Part shown: one piece after another, positions 38,336 to 48,345 of the stretch
How the letters are laid out: the number at the start of each line of letters is the position of its first letter
Position numbering within the stretch: the first letter of the stretch is position 1
Source: Pseudomonadota bacterium
GTDB lineage: Bacteria; Verrucomicrobiota; Verrucomicrobiia; Limisphaerales; SXTU01
Length of the DNA stretch: 64,000 bases
Direction: 5' to 3'
Assembly (NCBI GenBank): GCA_009922615.1
Contig: RFVF01000002.1
Coordinates: forward strand, 55,701-119,700
The notes under the pieces: model-generated
Databases searched by the model: none
Told to the model about the DNA's origin: nothing
The model's input: only the letters and a program-made list of their open reading frames with translations
Position numbers and translations under genes: made by a program

Positions 38336-41300
38336 CCGGGGTGCTTTTCTCCGGCGTGAGGAACTCACGGATGGTCTGAAAGGGACGCAGCGGCAGCAGG
38401 AGGAATTTCGGGATGAAGCGCGGCTCGCTCTTGGGATTCGCGAGCGAGCCGGTGACCTTGTATTCGAAGACCTTCGTCATCGGCGAGGTGAGAAAACTCA
38501 GGATCGGCCCGACGAGGAAGGTGTCGCGAAACATCTCGGCCTCGACCACCGCGTTGACCCGGCCGGCGAAATCCACCGTGCCGTCGTAGTGCAGTCTCGC
38601 GGGTGAGGAGTTGATCTCGAGGTTTTTCGTGTAGATGACGCTGTTCGTTAGGATGAAGGTTCCCTTGGCCTCCTTCGCCCGGCTGTTGCCGAGATCCTTG
38701 TTGATCGCGTTCAGCACCGGCGAAAACAGGCCGAAGATGGGGAACTCCCACAGCAGCCCATCGTTGAGGCGCACCTCGCCAAAGCCCTGCCAGCTCTGCC
38801 AGTCCGCCGTGTTTGCATTGGTGACGACGATCGTGCCTGCCACCGTTCCTTCCAGTTTGTTCGGTTTGCCGGTGAGATTGGCGATGAAGCCGGGCAGGCT
38901 CGCGTTGGTGAACGCGAGGTTGAAGCCGAAGTCCGCACTGTGCCGGGGGGTGAAATCAAAATTCAAGTCACCCGCCAGCCGCCCGCCGTTGAACGCCCCG
39001 TCCAGATTCGTGATCGCCAGCCGGTTCGTCACCCAATGGATCGTTCCGGTGACCTGCGGCAGGTGGAAGAACGACCAGCGGAACGGCCCGCCCGCGATGT
39101 CGAAGTGCAGGTCCGTCGTGTCGCCCTCGCGGAACGGGATCGAGCCGTTCACGCGCACCGACGGCGCGTTGCTGAACTCATAGGCCTTGATCGCGCGCTC
39201 GGTCTGTGGGCCGATCATCCGCGTAAAGGCGTAGGGATCGAACGTGCTCGTCGCGTTCGTCACCCACAGCCGCTCGAAGCGGCCATCGATGGCGAGTTTG
39301 GGCACGTGGATTTCGCCCGTGCCGCGCCGCGCGAACACATCGCTGATCGCAAAAAGCTGGTTGGTGAAGTTCACGTGGCCACGAAACTTATCCAGCCGCT
39401 CGCCGCGCAGGATGAAGTTCGTCGCAGTCGCGCCGGCCCGGAAGGTCAGTTCCTGTTTCGCACCCCAGCGGCCCCACACTTCGCCCTCGACGCTTGGGGG
39501 GATGGTGAAAGTGAAGTTTGTCAGGATGCGTTTCTCCTCGGGCCGCTCCAGCAACGGCTCGATGGCGTGCGGGAAAACCTGGGCCCGGCCGGCCCAGTGA
39601 AATTCCTTCGTGCGCGGGTTCACGTCATAGTTCAAATGCACCTCGCCCTCGGGCCGGCGCGCCCACAGGTTGCGCAGACGGAGGATGCCGTTGGTCAGCG
39701 TGAGATCGGTGTTGGCTTCGAGATACGTCGCGTTGCGATACGAGCCGCCGGGGCTGTCCACGTGGGCGGCGAGCGTCACGGATTCTCCGGTGGCGCGCCA
39801 ATTCTTCACGGAATTCGTCCACTCGGGCAGCACAAGCGCGACGGCCGCCCGGGCTTTCGGCAGCCCGGTGAAGGTGAAGCGCGACATCTCGCGTCGGGTG
39901 TTCGCATCCAGCAGGTGCTCGATGCGATATGCGTCGAAGTCGAAGCCGCCGCTGGCCATCAGTGTGCGCGTGGCCACGTCGAGGCGCGCGGAGGTGTCCA
40001 GCGCGCCTTGGTAAAGTTCGGAGTGCAGGTTGGTGACAATCAGCTCCGGTGCACGCCAGCGGGCGGTGAAGTTGAACTTCGCCACGTCCAGCGATTGTGC
40101 CGGAGCCTGCACGGCGTCGAGGGCGACAGAGGTTTCCAACTGCCACGGTGCCAGATTGGTCCAGAAGCCCCACGCGGCCGACGCGCCGCTTTCCAAGCCG
40201 GCCGGGCTTGTGGCCGCGCCGACGTGTGTGGCCTTGGCCGTCACGCGCGCTTGTTTCGCCGTGCCCCACTTGGTCTGCGGCGCAGTGAGCTGTGCCTCCG
40301 CGTCGGCGGCGAGCAACTGCTTTCGAGCCGGCGCGAAGCTTGCGTTGCCGGACAGCCGGCCCTCGGCAAGCTGGCCCCATTCCGACTTCAACCCCGTGGT
40401 GCGCAGCGTCCCACTGGCGCGCCATTCGTCCGGCGCGAGCGGACGCGGCGCGGCCTGGCCGCTGAAGCGCAGCGTGGCCGCCTCGGCCCACGGCGACTTG
40501 CCAGTGCGCAGTGCCACTTCCCACGCAGCGTCCCAGTCGTTGGTGCGGTCGGACTGTCGGTTTAGCCGTGCGGTGAACAGCACGTGCTCGGCGCTGAGGA
40601 TTAGATTCGTGGTGCGCAGGCGCTCGGCTTCGAGCCGGAAGTCCGCATTCGCCGCGCCGTTGGTGCCAGGCGGCTGGTTGATTTTCGCCGTGAAATTCGC
40701 ATGGCGTCCGCTGCCCCAGGGCGTGACCACATCGCGCGTCTGCACTTTCAAGTCGGCTTGAAAACCGCGCTCCAGTTTTGCATCGGCACGCAGAGCCAGC
40801 TCGATTTCCGGCGGCGCAGTGAACTGCACACGGGCCAGTTCGGTGAGGACTCGGTGCAGGATGGCCTCGGCTCCGGGCCGGGCTGGCTCCGCCGGCCCCG
40901 TGGGCGGGGAGGCGCTTTTGGCCCCGGGTCTGCGCAACGCCGTGGCATTGGTCAGCACGGCGCTGAACTTCATCTGAATGCCTTGCACGGTGGCATTGAG
41001 CTGGGGCAGTTCCCACACGTCGTTCGGGAGGAAACGCACCGTGGTGGCGAGGTTGGTGACGAGGAGCACCTGCGGCGGCAGGTTGGATGGAGCCAGCTTC
41101 CAGGTCATCCCGCCCTGGCTGAGGACGACGCCGCGCGGAATGAGTTGAAAGTGGCGCAGCGCTTCGGAGTCCAGTTGCACTTCGACTTCGCCGACGGAAA
41201 AGTGCGGCCCCGTGACGACTCCGGCCTGGCCCACCACGATGCCTTCAGCGACGAGTCCGCGAAACCATTGCCAGCGCAGCCGGTGGAATTCCACGTCCAA

Positions 41301-41489
41301 CCCGCGAGCTTTCAACTCAGCGAGGATGGGCCGTTTGACGAAATCGGGAACGCCGCGCTGGTTGAACCACAGGAAGGCGACGAGCACCGCGAGGACGAGG
41401 AGCCACGCAACGATGCGCACGCAGCGGAAACCCACCCGGCACACGCGCCAGAAGGTCCAGCGTTTCGGTTGTGGTTTCGCGTCAGGCAC
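38325..41489 (-). CDS. Large AsmA-like / DUF3971-type envelope protein
   Basis: N-terminal TM IVAWLLVLAVLVAFLWFNQRG, 1054 aa of beta-rich repeats, C-terminal GRVNAVVEAEMFRDTFLVGPILSFLTSPMTKVFEYKVTGSLANPKSEPRFIPKFLLLPLRP. Confidence 0.78.
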   Translation of the reverse strand: MPDAKPQPKRWTFWRVCRVGFRCVRIVAWLLVLAVLVAFLWFNQRGVPDFVKRPILAELKARGLDVEFHRLRWQWFRGLVAEGIVVGQAGVVTGPHFSVGEVEVQLDSEALRHFQLIPRGVVLSQGGMTWKLAPSNLPPQVLLVTNLATTVRFLPNDVWELPQLNATVQGIQMKFSAVLTNATALRRPGAKSASPPTGPAEPARPGAEAILHRVLTELARVQFTAPPEIELALRADAKLERGFQADLKVQTRDVVTPWGSGRHANFTAKINQPPGTNGAANADFRLEAERLRTTNLILSAEHVLFTARLNRQSDRTNDWDAAWEVALRTGKSPWAEAATLRFSGQAAPRPLAPDEWRASGTLRTTGLKSEWGQLAEGRLSGNASFAPARKQLLAADAEAQLTAPQTKWGTAKQARVTAKATHVGAATSPAGLESGASAAWGFWTNLAPWQLETSVALDAVQAPAQSLDVAKFNFTARWRAPELIVTNLHSELYQGALDTSARLDVATRTLMASGGFDFDAYRIEHLLDANTRREMSRFTFTGLPKARAAVALVLPEWTNSVKNWRATGESVTLAAHVDSPGGSYRNATYLEANTDLTLTNGILRLRNLWARRPEGEVHLNYDVNPRTKEFHWAGRAQVFPHAIEPLLERPEEKRILTNFTFTIPPSVEGEVWGRWGAKQELTFRAGATATNFILRGERLDKFRGHVNFTNQLFAISDVFARRGTGEIHVPKLAIDGRFERLWVTNATSTFDPYAFTRMIGPQTERAIKAYEFSNAPSVRVNGSIPFREGDTTDLHFDIAGGPFRWSFFHLPQVTGTIHWVTNRLAITNLDGAFNGGRLAGDLNFDFTPRHSADFGFNLAFTNASLPGFIANLTGKPNKLEGTVAGTIVVTNANTADWQSWQGFGEVRLNDGLLWEFPIFGLFSPVLNAINKDLGNSRAKEAKGTFILTNSVIYTKNLEINSSPARLHYDGTVDFAGRVNAVVEAEMFRDTFLVGPILSFLTSPMTKVFEYKVTGSLANPKSEPRFIPKFLLLPLRPFQTIREFLTPEKSTPENK

Positions 41490-41515
41490 GGAGCTTCACC
41501 CAGCGCAGGGCCGAG

Positions 41516-43345
41516 TCATTTCACCTGGCTGAGATACTGCACGATGTAGTGCAGGAACAGCTCGCGGGGAAATTCAAAGACCGCGGGCTGGCCGCTGCGC
41601 GGATCGGGGGCGCTGGCCCACGGGTTCCGCTTCGAGGGCATGTGGCCAAAGGTGAGAACGTTCGTGCGCGCGGGCTGGCCGGCCAGTTCGATGCTCACGC
41701 TCCGGCTGTCCGGGCCAATGCCGTAGAGCGACAGCCGCTTGGTGTCTGCCGCACCTTCGGCAAGGAACACCCAGCGCGCAGCGCGCAACTGGCCGAGGCG
41801 GAAGCAGGTTTCCTCCAAGGCGACGCTTCTCAGCTCATCCAAGGTGTTGTTGCCTTCGCTCCACCGCCCGTTGGCCGCGCGGGTGAGGCGGTGATTCTGC
41901 CCATCCCACTGGACGGAAAGGGCGCTGACCTGATTGGTGGCGAAGGACCACACCGTGCGGTCCTGCAACTGGAACAGGGACCACGCGAAGTTTTCGACAT
42001 CCCCGCGCGAAACCACGTAGATGGAATTCTCGTCGTGCCGGCGGGCGAACACGGTGTCGTTGCCCTTGGTCTTGCCGAAATCTAGGCGCGCCACGAGCGT
42101 GTTGGTGAGCGCGCCTGCCGCGTTGGTGCCGGAGCGCAACAGGCTCACGCTGCGTTCCGGCGTGGTGAGACCGTAGGGAGCGTAATCGGTGACCACGTCC
42201 TTCTCCAGCTCCACGGCCTCGAGGGTCACGAGGTTGGCCAGAAAGCTTTCCATCATCACGGGATCGGTGGGGGTTTGCGCTTTGTCGTCAGCTACCCACA
42301 CGAGCTCGGCGGCGGCGTTGGTCCGGAGCCGCAGCGTGAAAGGTTCCTTGGCCTGCACCTGAATGGTGTCCACGCCGCCGGGCACGAGCGCGTCCACGAG
42401 CCGGTGCTCGGTGAAGTCCCAGACCGGCGCGCGCAACTGCTCCAGCCAATCACGAGCTACCAGCATCACGTTGGTCGTCGCCAGACTGCGCGCGTAAACC
42501 AGTCCGGGCTGGTTGGTCGGGCTTTTGCCAAACTGCACGGTGAGCAAATCATTCGTGCCCGCGCCGAAAGCCAGCTCCATCTCGGGGGGTTGCAGGCCAA
42601 ATGAATCGAGTTCGGCCTTGGGGTCATCCGTGACGAAGCGCTGCACGGGCCAGCGCTGCAACTCGGTGAGCAACTGATCGAGTCGCGGCGTGTTGGCACG
42701 CTTCACCGGCTTGGGTTCCTCGATGCGCCAGAGCCGGTTGGTCCCCCGCTGGGCAACCAGATCGCGCGTGCCGTTACGGACGCGCAGGCGGTCAAACTTC
42801 AGCCCGGTCAGAGAAAGCAACCGCCGGTCGCGCCATGCATCGGCGGTGAGCGGCAACAATTCCAGCAGCTTCGCATCGGTGATGGCGATGTGATCACTGC
42901 CGGCGACTTGAACGTAAAGCAGATCGTTGACCGCCGTGCGGGCACCGATGCGCAATTCCACCGGCTGGCCACCCTGCTGGAAAAGCACCGTGGCCTGCGG
43001 CGGTTGGAGGCCAAAGTCCACCAGCCGCGTCGCCTCCGCACCGGTCACGTGCTGGCGCGGCCGCAATTTGGAGCAGACATCCAACAGCGCATTCAAGGCG
43101 AGGTCGTTGGCCGGATAATTCAACGGCGCCGTCAACCGCCACTGGCCACCGGCGCGTTCGGCGCGGAAGGTGGCATTCGAGCGGGTGAGCTCCACGCGCG
43201 TAACCGTGGCCGGCCGCAACTGTGGAACGAGCGTTCCCCCGGGCGTGCTCGTCGCGAGGTCGGGCCGCCGCAGCTCCACCGCGACGATGAACGCCAGCAG
43301 CGCCAGCGCGAGCCCCACCAACCATTTTGTCTGCTTGGAATTCAC
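41516..43345 (-). CDS. DUF4340 domain-containing protein
   Basis: GTG start VNSKQTKWLVGLALALLAFIVAVELRRPD; repeated beta-rich segments (LRLRTNAAAELVWV..., VSALSVQWDGQNHRLTRAANGRW) and position after GldG-like gene. Confidence 0.75.
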   Translation of the reverse strand: MNSKQTKWLVGLALALLAFIVAVELRRPDLATSTPGGTLVPQLRPATVTRVELTRSNATFRAERAGGQWRLTAPLNYPANDLALNALLDVCSKLRPRQHVTGAEATRLVDFGLQPPQATVLFQQGGQPVELRIGARTAVNDLLYVQVAGSDHIAITDAKLLELLPLTADAWRDRRLLSLTGLKFDRLRVRNGTRDLVAQRGTNRLWRIEEPKPVKRANTPRLDQLLTELQRWPVQRFVTDDPKAELDSFGLQPPEMELAFGAGTNDLLTVQFGKSPTNQPGLVYARSLATTNVMLVARDWLEQLRAPVWDFTEHRLVDALVPGGVDTIQVQAKEPFTLRLRTNAAAELVWVADDKAQTPTDPVMMESFLANLVTLEAVELEKDVVTDYAPYGLTTPERSVSLLRSGTNAAGALTNTLVARLDFGKTKGNDTVFARRHDENSIYVVSRGDVENFAWSLFQLQDRTVWSFATNQVSALSVQWDGQNHRLTRAANGRWSEGNNTLDELRSVALEETCFRLGQLRAARWVFLAEGAADTKRLSLYGIGPDSRSVSIELAGQPARTNVLTFGHMPSKRNPWASAPDPRSGQPAVFEFPRELFLHYIVQYLSQVK

Positions 43346-43346
43346 G

Positions 43347-44831
43347 TCAAGATTGCCGCCGGAACCAGACCAGCAGGCCGAACCCAAGGATCACGCCGGG
43401 CACCCCGCCCAGCAGAATCCATTGCACCGAGCGTAACTGCGAGTCCGACATGCTGAACTGATAGACGCGCACCGGGCGCGGGCCGACTCCCACCAAGCGT
43501 GGCCGGTCCACGAGCCAGTTGATAGCGTTGTGCGCGAAGTCGCGGTTGATCGATGCCTCGATCACCTGGTTGTTGAGAAAGAACGAGTCACCCACCACGA
43601 CCATCCGTGTGGAGCCGCCCTCGACACTACGCAGCCCGCCGCGCTCAACGGCCACGGCCACAGGCACAACGCCGGGCGGCGGATCGCGCCGGGGGTCGTA
43701 GCGCGGGCCGTTGCGATAATTGGAGATGGCCTTGCCCGCCTCCGAAGTGCTCACAAGCGGACGTGCTTGCGGGGCGTCCGAGCCTTGGACGCCAGGCCGC
43801 GGACGGACAGAGCGGGCGGTAGGAAAGATCACTCCGTTTTGTGTGCCGCCGAAGAGCCGGACGATCTCGTGTTCCCCGAAGTTTTTGAGCGTCATGTGGG
43901 AGTCCGCGCGGTCACCGGCCTCGTCGGTCACGAAGTTGTCGCCCAGCTCCACGCCCCATTGTTCGAGCAACCGTTCCAGGTCGGGCGAGCTGCCTTGCGT
44001 GAGCAGGATCAACGCGCGTCCGCCGCGGTCCAGGTAGCGGTTGAGCTTCTCGCGTTCAGTCGGCGTGACGGGCAGCACGGGGCCGGCGATGACCAACAGG
44101 CTGCAATCCGCCGGGACTTCGTTGGTGCCCACAAGCGGCAACGTGTAGGCCCGCATGCCGTTGGCCTGTTCGAGGAGTTGAATGAACTTCCAATAGCCGG
44201 TCGGCGTGGTGGGGCTGTCCGGCTCATGCTCCTTGTGGCCGACCAGGTAGTAAGCGTTCAACTGCCGGCTCTCGAAAAGCGTGAGCATCGCCGAGGTGAA
44301 GTAGGCTTCGCCGTTGAAGGACTTCCGTTTTACGGTCTGGCTTTTTCCGGCGAGCAGATTGCTGGTGTCGTATTCGGAGAGTTCGCCCGCTCGCACTATG
44401 CGGTGCTTGCCGTTCATCTCGAAGATGATGACGTCCCTGGTGTTGGGCGGGAGCTCACACCTTTTCTTGACCTGCTCGGCCTTGGCCGGCTCGGTGAGGT
44501 AATTGACCACGGAAACTTTCACCCGCGGGCTGGCGTGCTCGTATTGGCGCAGGAGCTGGAGGATCGGCCCGTAAAGCACTTCTTCGGGGTCGAAGAACAC
44601 TGTGACGTTCAGATCATTGGTGAACGCGTGCACGACCTGCAAGCTGACAGCAGCCAACGGCGGCACGCGATCCTCCGAGATGGACACCCGGCGGTAATGG
44701 CGCGCGGCCAGAAAGTTCACCATCAGCACAATGGCGACAAAGGCGGCCACACCCACGAGCGTGTTGAAGCCCGTGCCGAACTTGCGCGCGGCGGAGTAGC
44801 TGGGCGTGGGATTTTCGAAGTCGTCAGCCAT
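43347..44831 (-). CDS. GldG-family ABC-associated protein
   Basis: N-terminal TM FVAIVLMVNFLAARHYRRVSIS; ALILLTQGSSPDLERLLEQWGVELGDNFV; C-terminal TM; preceded by ABC permease and ATPase genes. Confidence 0.85.
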   Translation of the reverse strand: MADDFENPTPSYSAARKFGTGFNTLVGVAAFVAIVLMVNFLAARHYRRVSISEDRVPPLAAVSLQVVHAFTNDLNVTVFFDPEEVLYGPILQLLRQYEHASPRVKVSVVNYLTEPAKAEQVKKRCELPPNTRDVIIFEMNGKHRIVRAGELSEYDTSNLLAGKSQTVKRKSFNGEAYFTSAMLTLFESRQLNAYYLVGHKEHEPDSPTTPTGYWKFIQLLEQANGMRAYTLPLVGTNEVPADCSLLVIAGPVLPVTPTEREKLNRYLDRGGRALILLTQGSSPDLERLLEQWGVELGDNFVTDEAGDRADSHMTLKNFGEHEIVRLFGGTQNGVIFPTARSVRPRPGVQGSDAPQARPLVSTSEAGKAISNYRNGPRYDPRRDPPPGVVPVAVAVERGGLRSVEGGSTRMVVVGDSFFLNNQVIEASINRDFAHNAINWLVDRPRLVGVGPRPVRVYQFSMSDSQLRSVQWILLGGVPGVILGFGLLVWFRRQS

Positions 44832-44918
44832 TCAGGTGATAAGTCCGGAGCCCACGGTCGGCTTTCGCCGTCCCGGCATTGCCGTGCGATCCGCTGCCCG
44901 GTCTGCGACTTTGAGATT

Positions 44919-45671
44919 TCATTTCCATCGGCGGCTTTCCACGACCTTGTGGGTCAGAAACAAAAACAGCACGGTCATGCTTAAATAGAAGATCACCTGC
45001 CGGGTGTCCACGATTCCGCGCGTGAAGTCCTTCATGTGATTGATCATCGACAGGTGGGCAAACGCGGCGGACTGCCAGCCCAGTTTCGGCGGGATGACTT
45101 CCGTGAGACAGCTCAGGAGAAACAACCCGAGCGTGAGCACCAGGGAGTTCATGGCCGCGATGATCTGGCTGCGGGTCAGCGCCGAGGCGAAGCACCCCAG
45201 CGCAATGTAGAACGCGCTGATCAAAAACACTCCCAGGCACGTGCCAGCCAGCGCCCCGGTGTCCACCAGTGTGAGATCGACGGAGAAACGCTTGAGGAGA
45301 AACGGATACATCAGCGCCGGCAGCAAAGCCGACATGAAGAACAGGAGCGCGCCCGTAAACTTGGCAAGCACCACCTGCCAGTCGCTCACCGGCGACGTCA
45401 TCAACGTCTCGTAAGTGCCGGTGAATTTTTCCTGCGCGTAAGTGCGCATGGTCGTGATGGACGGGGCTAGCAGCATCACGATCCAAAACAGTTCGCTGGT
45501 GAAAAAAGTCTCAATCACCGGCTTGTCAAAAGGCTTGCTCTCCAAAGCGCGCAACAGAATGAAGAAGCCCAATCCCATCAAAAACTGCACGCCCGCGATG
45601 ATGACATAGCCGATGAGCGAGACGTAGGAACTGCCCAGTTCGCGGCGGACGAGCGTAAGGAAGGGCTGCAT
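44919..45671 (-). CDS. ABC-2 type transporter permease (GldF-like)
   Basis: MQPFLTLVRRELGSSYVSLIGYVIIAGVQFLMGLGFFILLRAL; SITTMRTYAQEKFTGTYETLMTSPVSDWQVVLAKFTGALLFF. Confidence 0.88.
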   Translation of the reverse strand: MQPFLTLVRRELGSSYVSLIGYVIIAGVQFLMGLGFFILLRALESKPFDKPVIETFFTSELFWIVMLLAPSITTMRTYAQEKFTGTYETLMTSPVSDWQVVLAKFTGALLFFMSALLPALMYPFLLKRFSVDLTLVDTGALAGTCLGVFLISAFYIALGCFASALTRSQIIAAMNSLVLTLGLFLLSCLTEVIPPKLGWQSAAFAHLSMINHMKDFTRGIVDTRQVIFYLSMTVLFLFLTHKVVESRRWK

Positions 45672-45785
45672 GGCTAGTCGAAATTGCGAAGGGGGAATGA
45701 GGCATGGCGAACCGTCCGCCAGGACGCGCCGGGCAGCGATGGAGCATCCACAGTTCGCAGTTCGCAATTCGCAATGTCGTTCATC

Positions 45786-46751
45786 TCAGAGCTCCTCCTG
45801 CTCCTTCTTGGTGACATGCACAAAAATGTCTTCAAGCGAATGCCGCGTGCGGGTCAGCTCGCGCAACGTCCAGCCGCGCGCCTTGGCCAGCTCGAAAATA
45901 TGCGGTCGCAGGTCCACGCCCGCGCGGGGCGTGAGCGAGCATCGGTGAAAATTGCCCTCCGCTGCGGCGATGTCGAAGTGCTCCACCTCCGCCAGATGCT
46001 CCCACGCCTCGCGCAAGTCCGGCACCGGCGCGGCCAGCTCGGCGATGACTTGCTGGCCGGAACTCATCTTGCGCTGCAACTCGTCCAGCGTGCCCTGCTC
46101 GCGGATGGAACCCTCGTGAATGATGATGACCCGCGTGCAGGTCAGCTCCACTTCGGGTAGCAAGTGCGAGGAAATAAAGACCGTGCGGTCCTTGCTCACG
46201 TCCTTGATGAGCTGGCGCACGGTGCGCGTGAGATGCGCGTCGAGGTTCTTCGTCGGCTCGTCGAGAATGATAAGTTCCGGCTCATGCACCAGCGCATCCG
46301 CGAGCCCCACACGCTGCCGGTAACCACCGGAAAGCGTGCTGATGACCTTGCCGGCCACCTCACCGAGGCCGCACTGCTCGGTGACAATGTCCACGCGTTC
46401 GCGGCTGCGGTTGGCACTCAAGCCTTTGAGCCGCGCGCGGAACTTGAGGTATTCGCGCACCCGCATGTCGAGATGCAGCGGGTTGCCCTCGGGCATGTAG
46501 CCGATGCGCCGACGCACTTCGTCCGCTTGGGTGAACACGTCGTAGCCCGCGATCCGCGCGGTGCCGGACGTGGCGGGCATGAAGCACGAGAGCATCCGCA
46601 TTGTGGTCGTCTTGCCCGCGCCGTTCTGGCCGAGGAAGCCGACGATCTCGCCGCGCTTCACCGTGAAGGTGAGGTCGCGCACCGCCGCACGGCCCGCGTA
46701 GCGTTTCGTGAGGTTCTCGACCTCGATCATGGGTGATGCGGCGGTGCTCAT
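45786..46751 (-). CDS. ABC transporter ATP-binding protein
   Basis: GFLGQNGAGKTTTMRMLSCF (Walker A); LSGGYRQRVGLADALVHEPELIILDEPT (signature and Walker B). Confidence 0.95.
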   Translation of the reverse strand: MSTAASPMIEVENLTKRYAGRAAVRDLTFTVKRGEIVGFLGQNGAGKTTTMRMLSCFMPATSGTARIAGYDVFTQADEVRRRIGYMPEGNPLHLDMRVREYLKFRARLKGLSANRSRERVDIVTEQCGLGEVAGKVISTLSGGYRQRVGLADALVHEPELIILDEPTKNLDAHLTRTVRQLIKDVSKDRTVFISSHLLPEVELTCTRVIIIHEGSIREQGTLDELQRKMSSGQQVIAELAAPVPDLREAWEHLAEVEHFDIAAAEGNFHRCSLTPRAGVDLRPHIFELAKARGWTLRELTRTRHSLEDIFVHVTKKEQEEL

Positions 46752-48127
46752 TTGAGTTTCACCGCCACCGTTCCTTCGCGGAGCCAGCCGTAGCTTCCGC
46801 GCTTCGGCGGCGCGATCACGTTCAGCCGCACGGTATCCCCGGCGCGCTTGGCGTGCAGCACCCGGCCCAACTCCACGAGGTCACGCACTGGCTGGTTGTC
46901 CACGCCTTGCACCACGAAATATTTCTCCATCTTGGCCTCGGCAGCCGGTGAATCTTTGTCCACGTCCGCCACGACGAAGCCGCCGTAAAACGGGAAGCTC
47001 ATGTTTTCCGCCAGCTCCCGCGTCAACTCCTGCACGTGCAAGCCAAGTTTCTGACGCACCAGTTCGGCGTTGAAGAAATCGCGCTCCGGCACGAGCCGCA
47101 CGGACAACGTCTGTTGCGCGCCAGCGCGGCGGATGAGCAACGACACGGGCTCCTTCGATCCGGCGGCATTCAGCTCGCGCATGAACTCAATGAAATTACG
47201 CGGCACTTTGCCGGCGACCTGCAGGATGACGTCGCCGACCCGCAGTCCGCCTCTGTCGGCGGGGCTGGCTGGCTCGACGGCCGTGATTTCCAGCAGGCTT
47301 GCGCCGGAACGCACGCGCGCCCCAAACCAAAGCGCTTTGGTGCCCTCGGGAGTGAAGTAACGCGAAAGCGCCTCGTTCACCCGCTTGATGGGAATCGCGA
47401 AGCCGATCCCGTGACCCTCGCGATAGACGGCGACGTTGAGGCCGATCAGTTCGCCGCGCACGTTGATGAGCGGGCCGCCGGAGTTACCGGGGTTGATGGC
47501 GGCATCGGTCTGCAACCAATCGGCAACATCCAGCGCACTGTCCTCGTTGGCGGGCCGGCGGGACTTGGAGCTGAGAATGCCTTTGCTGACGGAGCCGCCG
47601 AGGCCGAAGGGATTGCCCAGCGTGATGACCGTTTCCCCGAGCAGCAGATCGTCGTCGGCGGCGAAGCGCATGGGCGTGAACTTGTCGCCTTCCTTGGTCT
47701 TCATCTTGAGCAAGGCCACGTCGGTCTTTCGCGTGCCGGCCACGCGTTCAGCCTCGATCTCGCGGCCGTCCATGAGTTTGACCCAGATGCGGTTCGCACC
47801 CTTTACGACATGCTCGTTCGTCAACACGTAACCGGTTTCGTCGATGATGACACCGGAGCCGACGCTGGAGGGGACTTCCGCAAGTTGCGGGCGCACGCGA
47901 TAGCCGAAGAACTCGGCGCGCCAGCGGAAGGCGGGATCGGTGTTGTCCACGACGGTTGTAGTCGCGATGTTGACGACACTCGGCATGGCACGCTCGACGG
48001 CGGTGACGGTGGCATCGCGCCGCACATCGGCGACCTGCGCTTGGGCCATGAGCAGTCCGCAGCCCACGGCCAGCGCGAACCATGTCACGCGACGGAGCGA
48101 CAACCCGTTTGAAAGGATGACTTTCAT
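46748..48127 (-). CDS. HtrA/DegP-like trypsin-like serine protease with PDZ domains
   Basis: SVGSGVIIDETGYVLTNEHVV; TDVALLKM; INPGNSGGPLINVRGELIGLN; ATGA overlap with ABC ATPase gene. Confidence 0.92.
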   Translation of the reverse strand: MKVILSNGLSLRRVTWFALAVGCGLLMAQAQVADVRRDATVTAVERAMPSVVNIATTTVVDNTDPAFRWRAEFFGYRVRPQLAEVPSSVGSGVIIDETGYVLTNEHVVKGANRIWVKLMDGREIEAERVAGTRKTDVALLKMKTKEGDKFTPMRFAADDDLLLGETVITLGNPFGLGGSVSKGILSSKSRRPANEDSALDVADWLQTDAAINPGNSGGPLINVRGELIGLNVAVYREGHGIGFAIPIKRVNEALSRYFTPEGTKALWFGARVRSGASLLEITAVEPASPADRGGLRVGDVILQVAGKVPRNFIEFMRELNAAGSKEPVSLLIRRAGAQQTLSVRLVPERDFFNAELVRQKLGLHVQELTRELAENMSFPFYGGFVVADVDKDSPAAEAKMEKYFVVQGVDNQPVRDLVELGRVLHAKRAGDTVRLNVIAPPKRGSYGWLREGTVAVKLK

Positions 48128-48345
48128 GCCCACACTGACAATGTTGAGTCCGGGCCGTTCAACCAGAGCGCACGAGACGCAGGTTTGAAGTGAAACCAGC
48201 CACGGCGGAGGCAACGCTCAAATTTTTGCAGCACCAGGCGCTATAAAGCAACCGCAAGGTGCCTGGCTCGCCGTGGAAATATCTTCAGCCCACGGAATGG
48301 TTGTTGTTCAATGGCCCGGCAACACGACATGGCCCGGCACTTCAC

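Noticed and set aside
38940-40565. 541-aa plus-strand ORF antisense to the AsmA-like gene
   Set aside because: Arg/Ala-rich shadow ORF, no recognisable domain; overlapping minus ORF has TM and conserved C-terminus.
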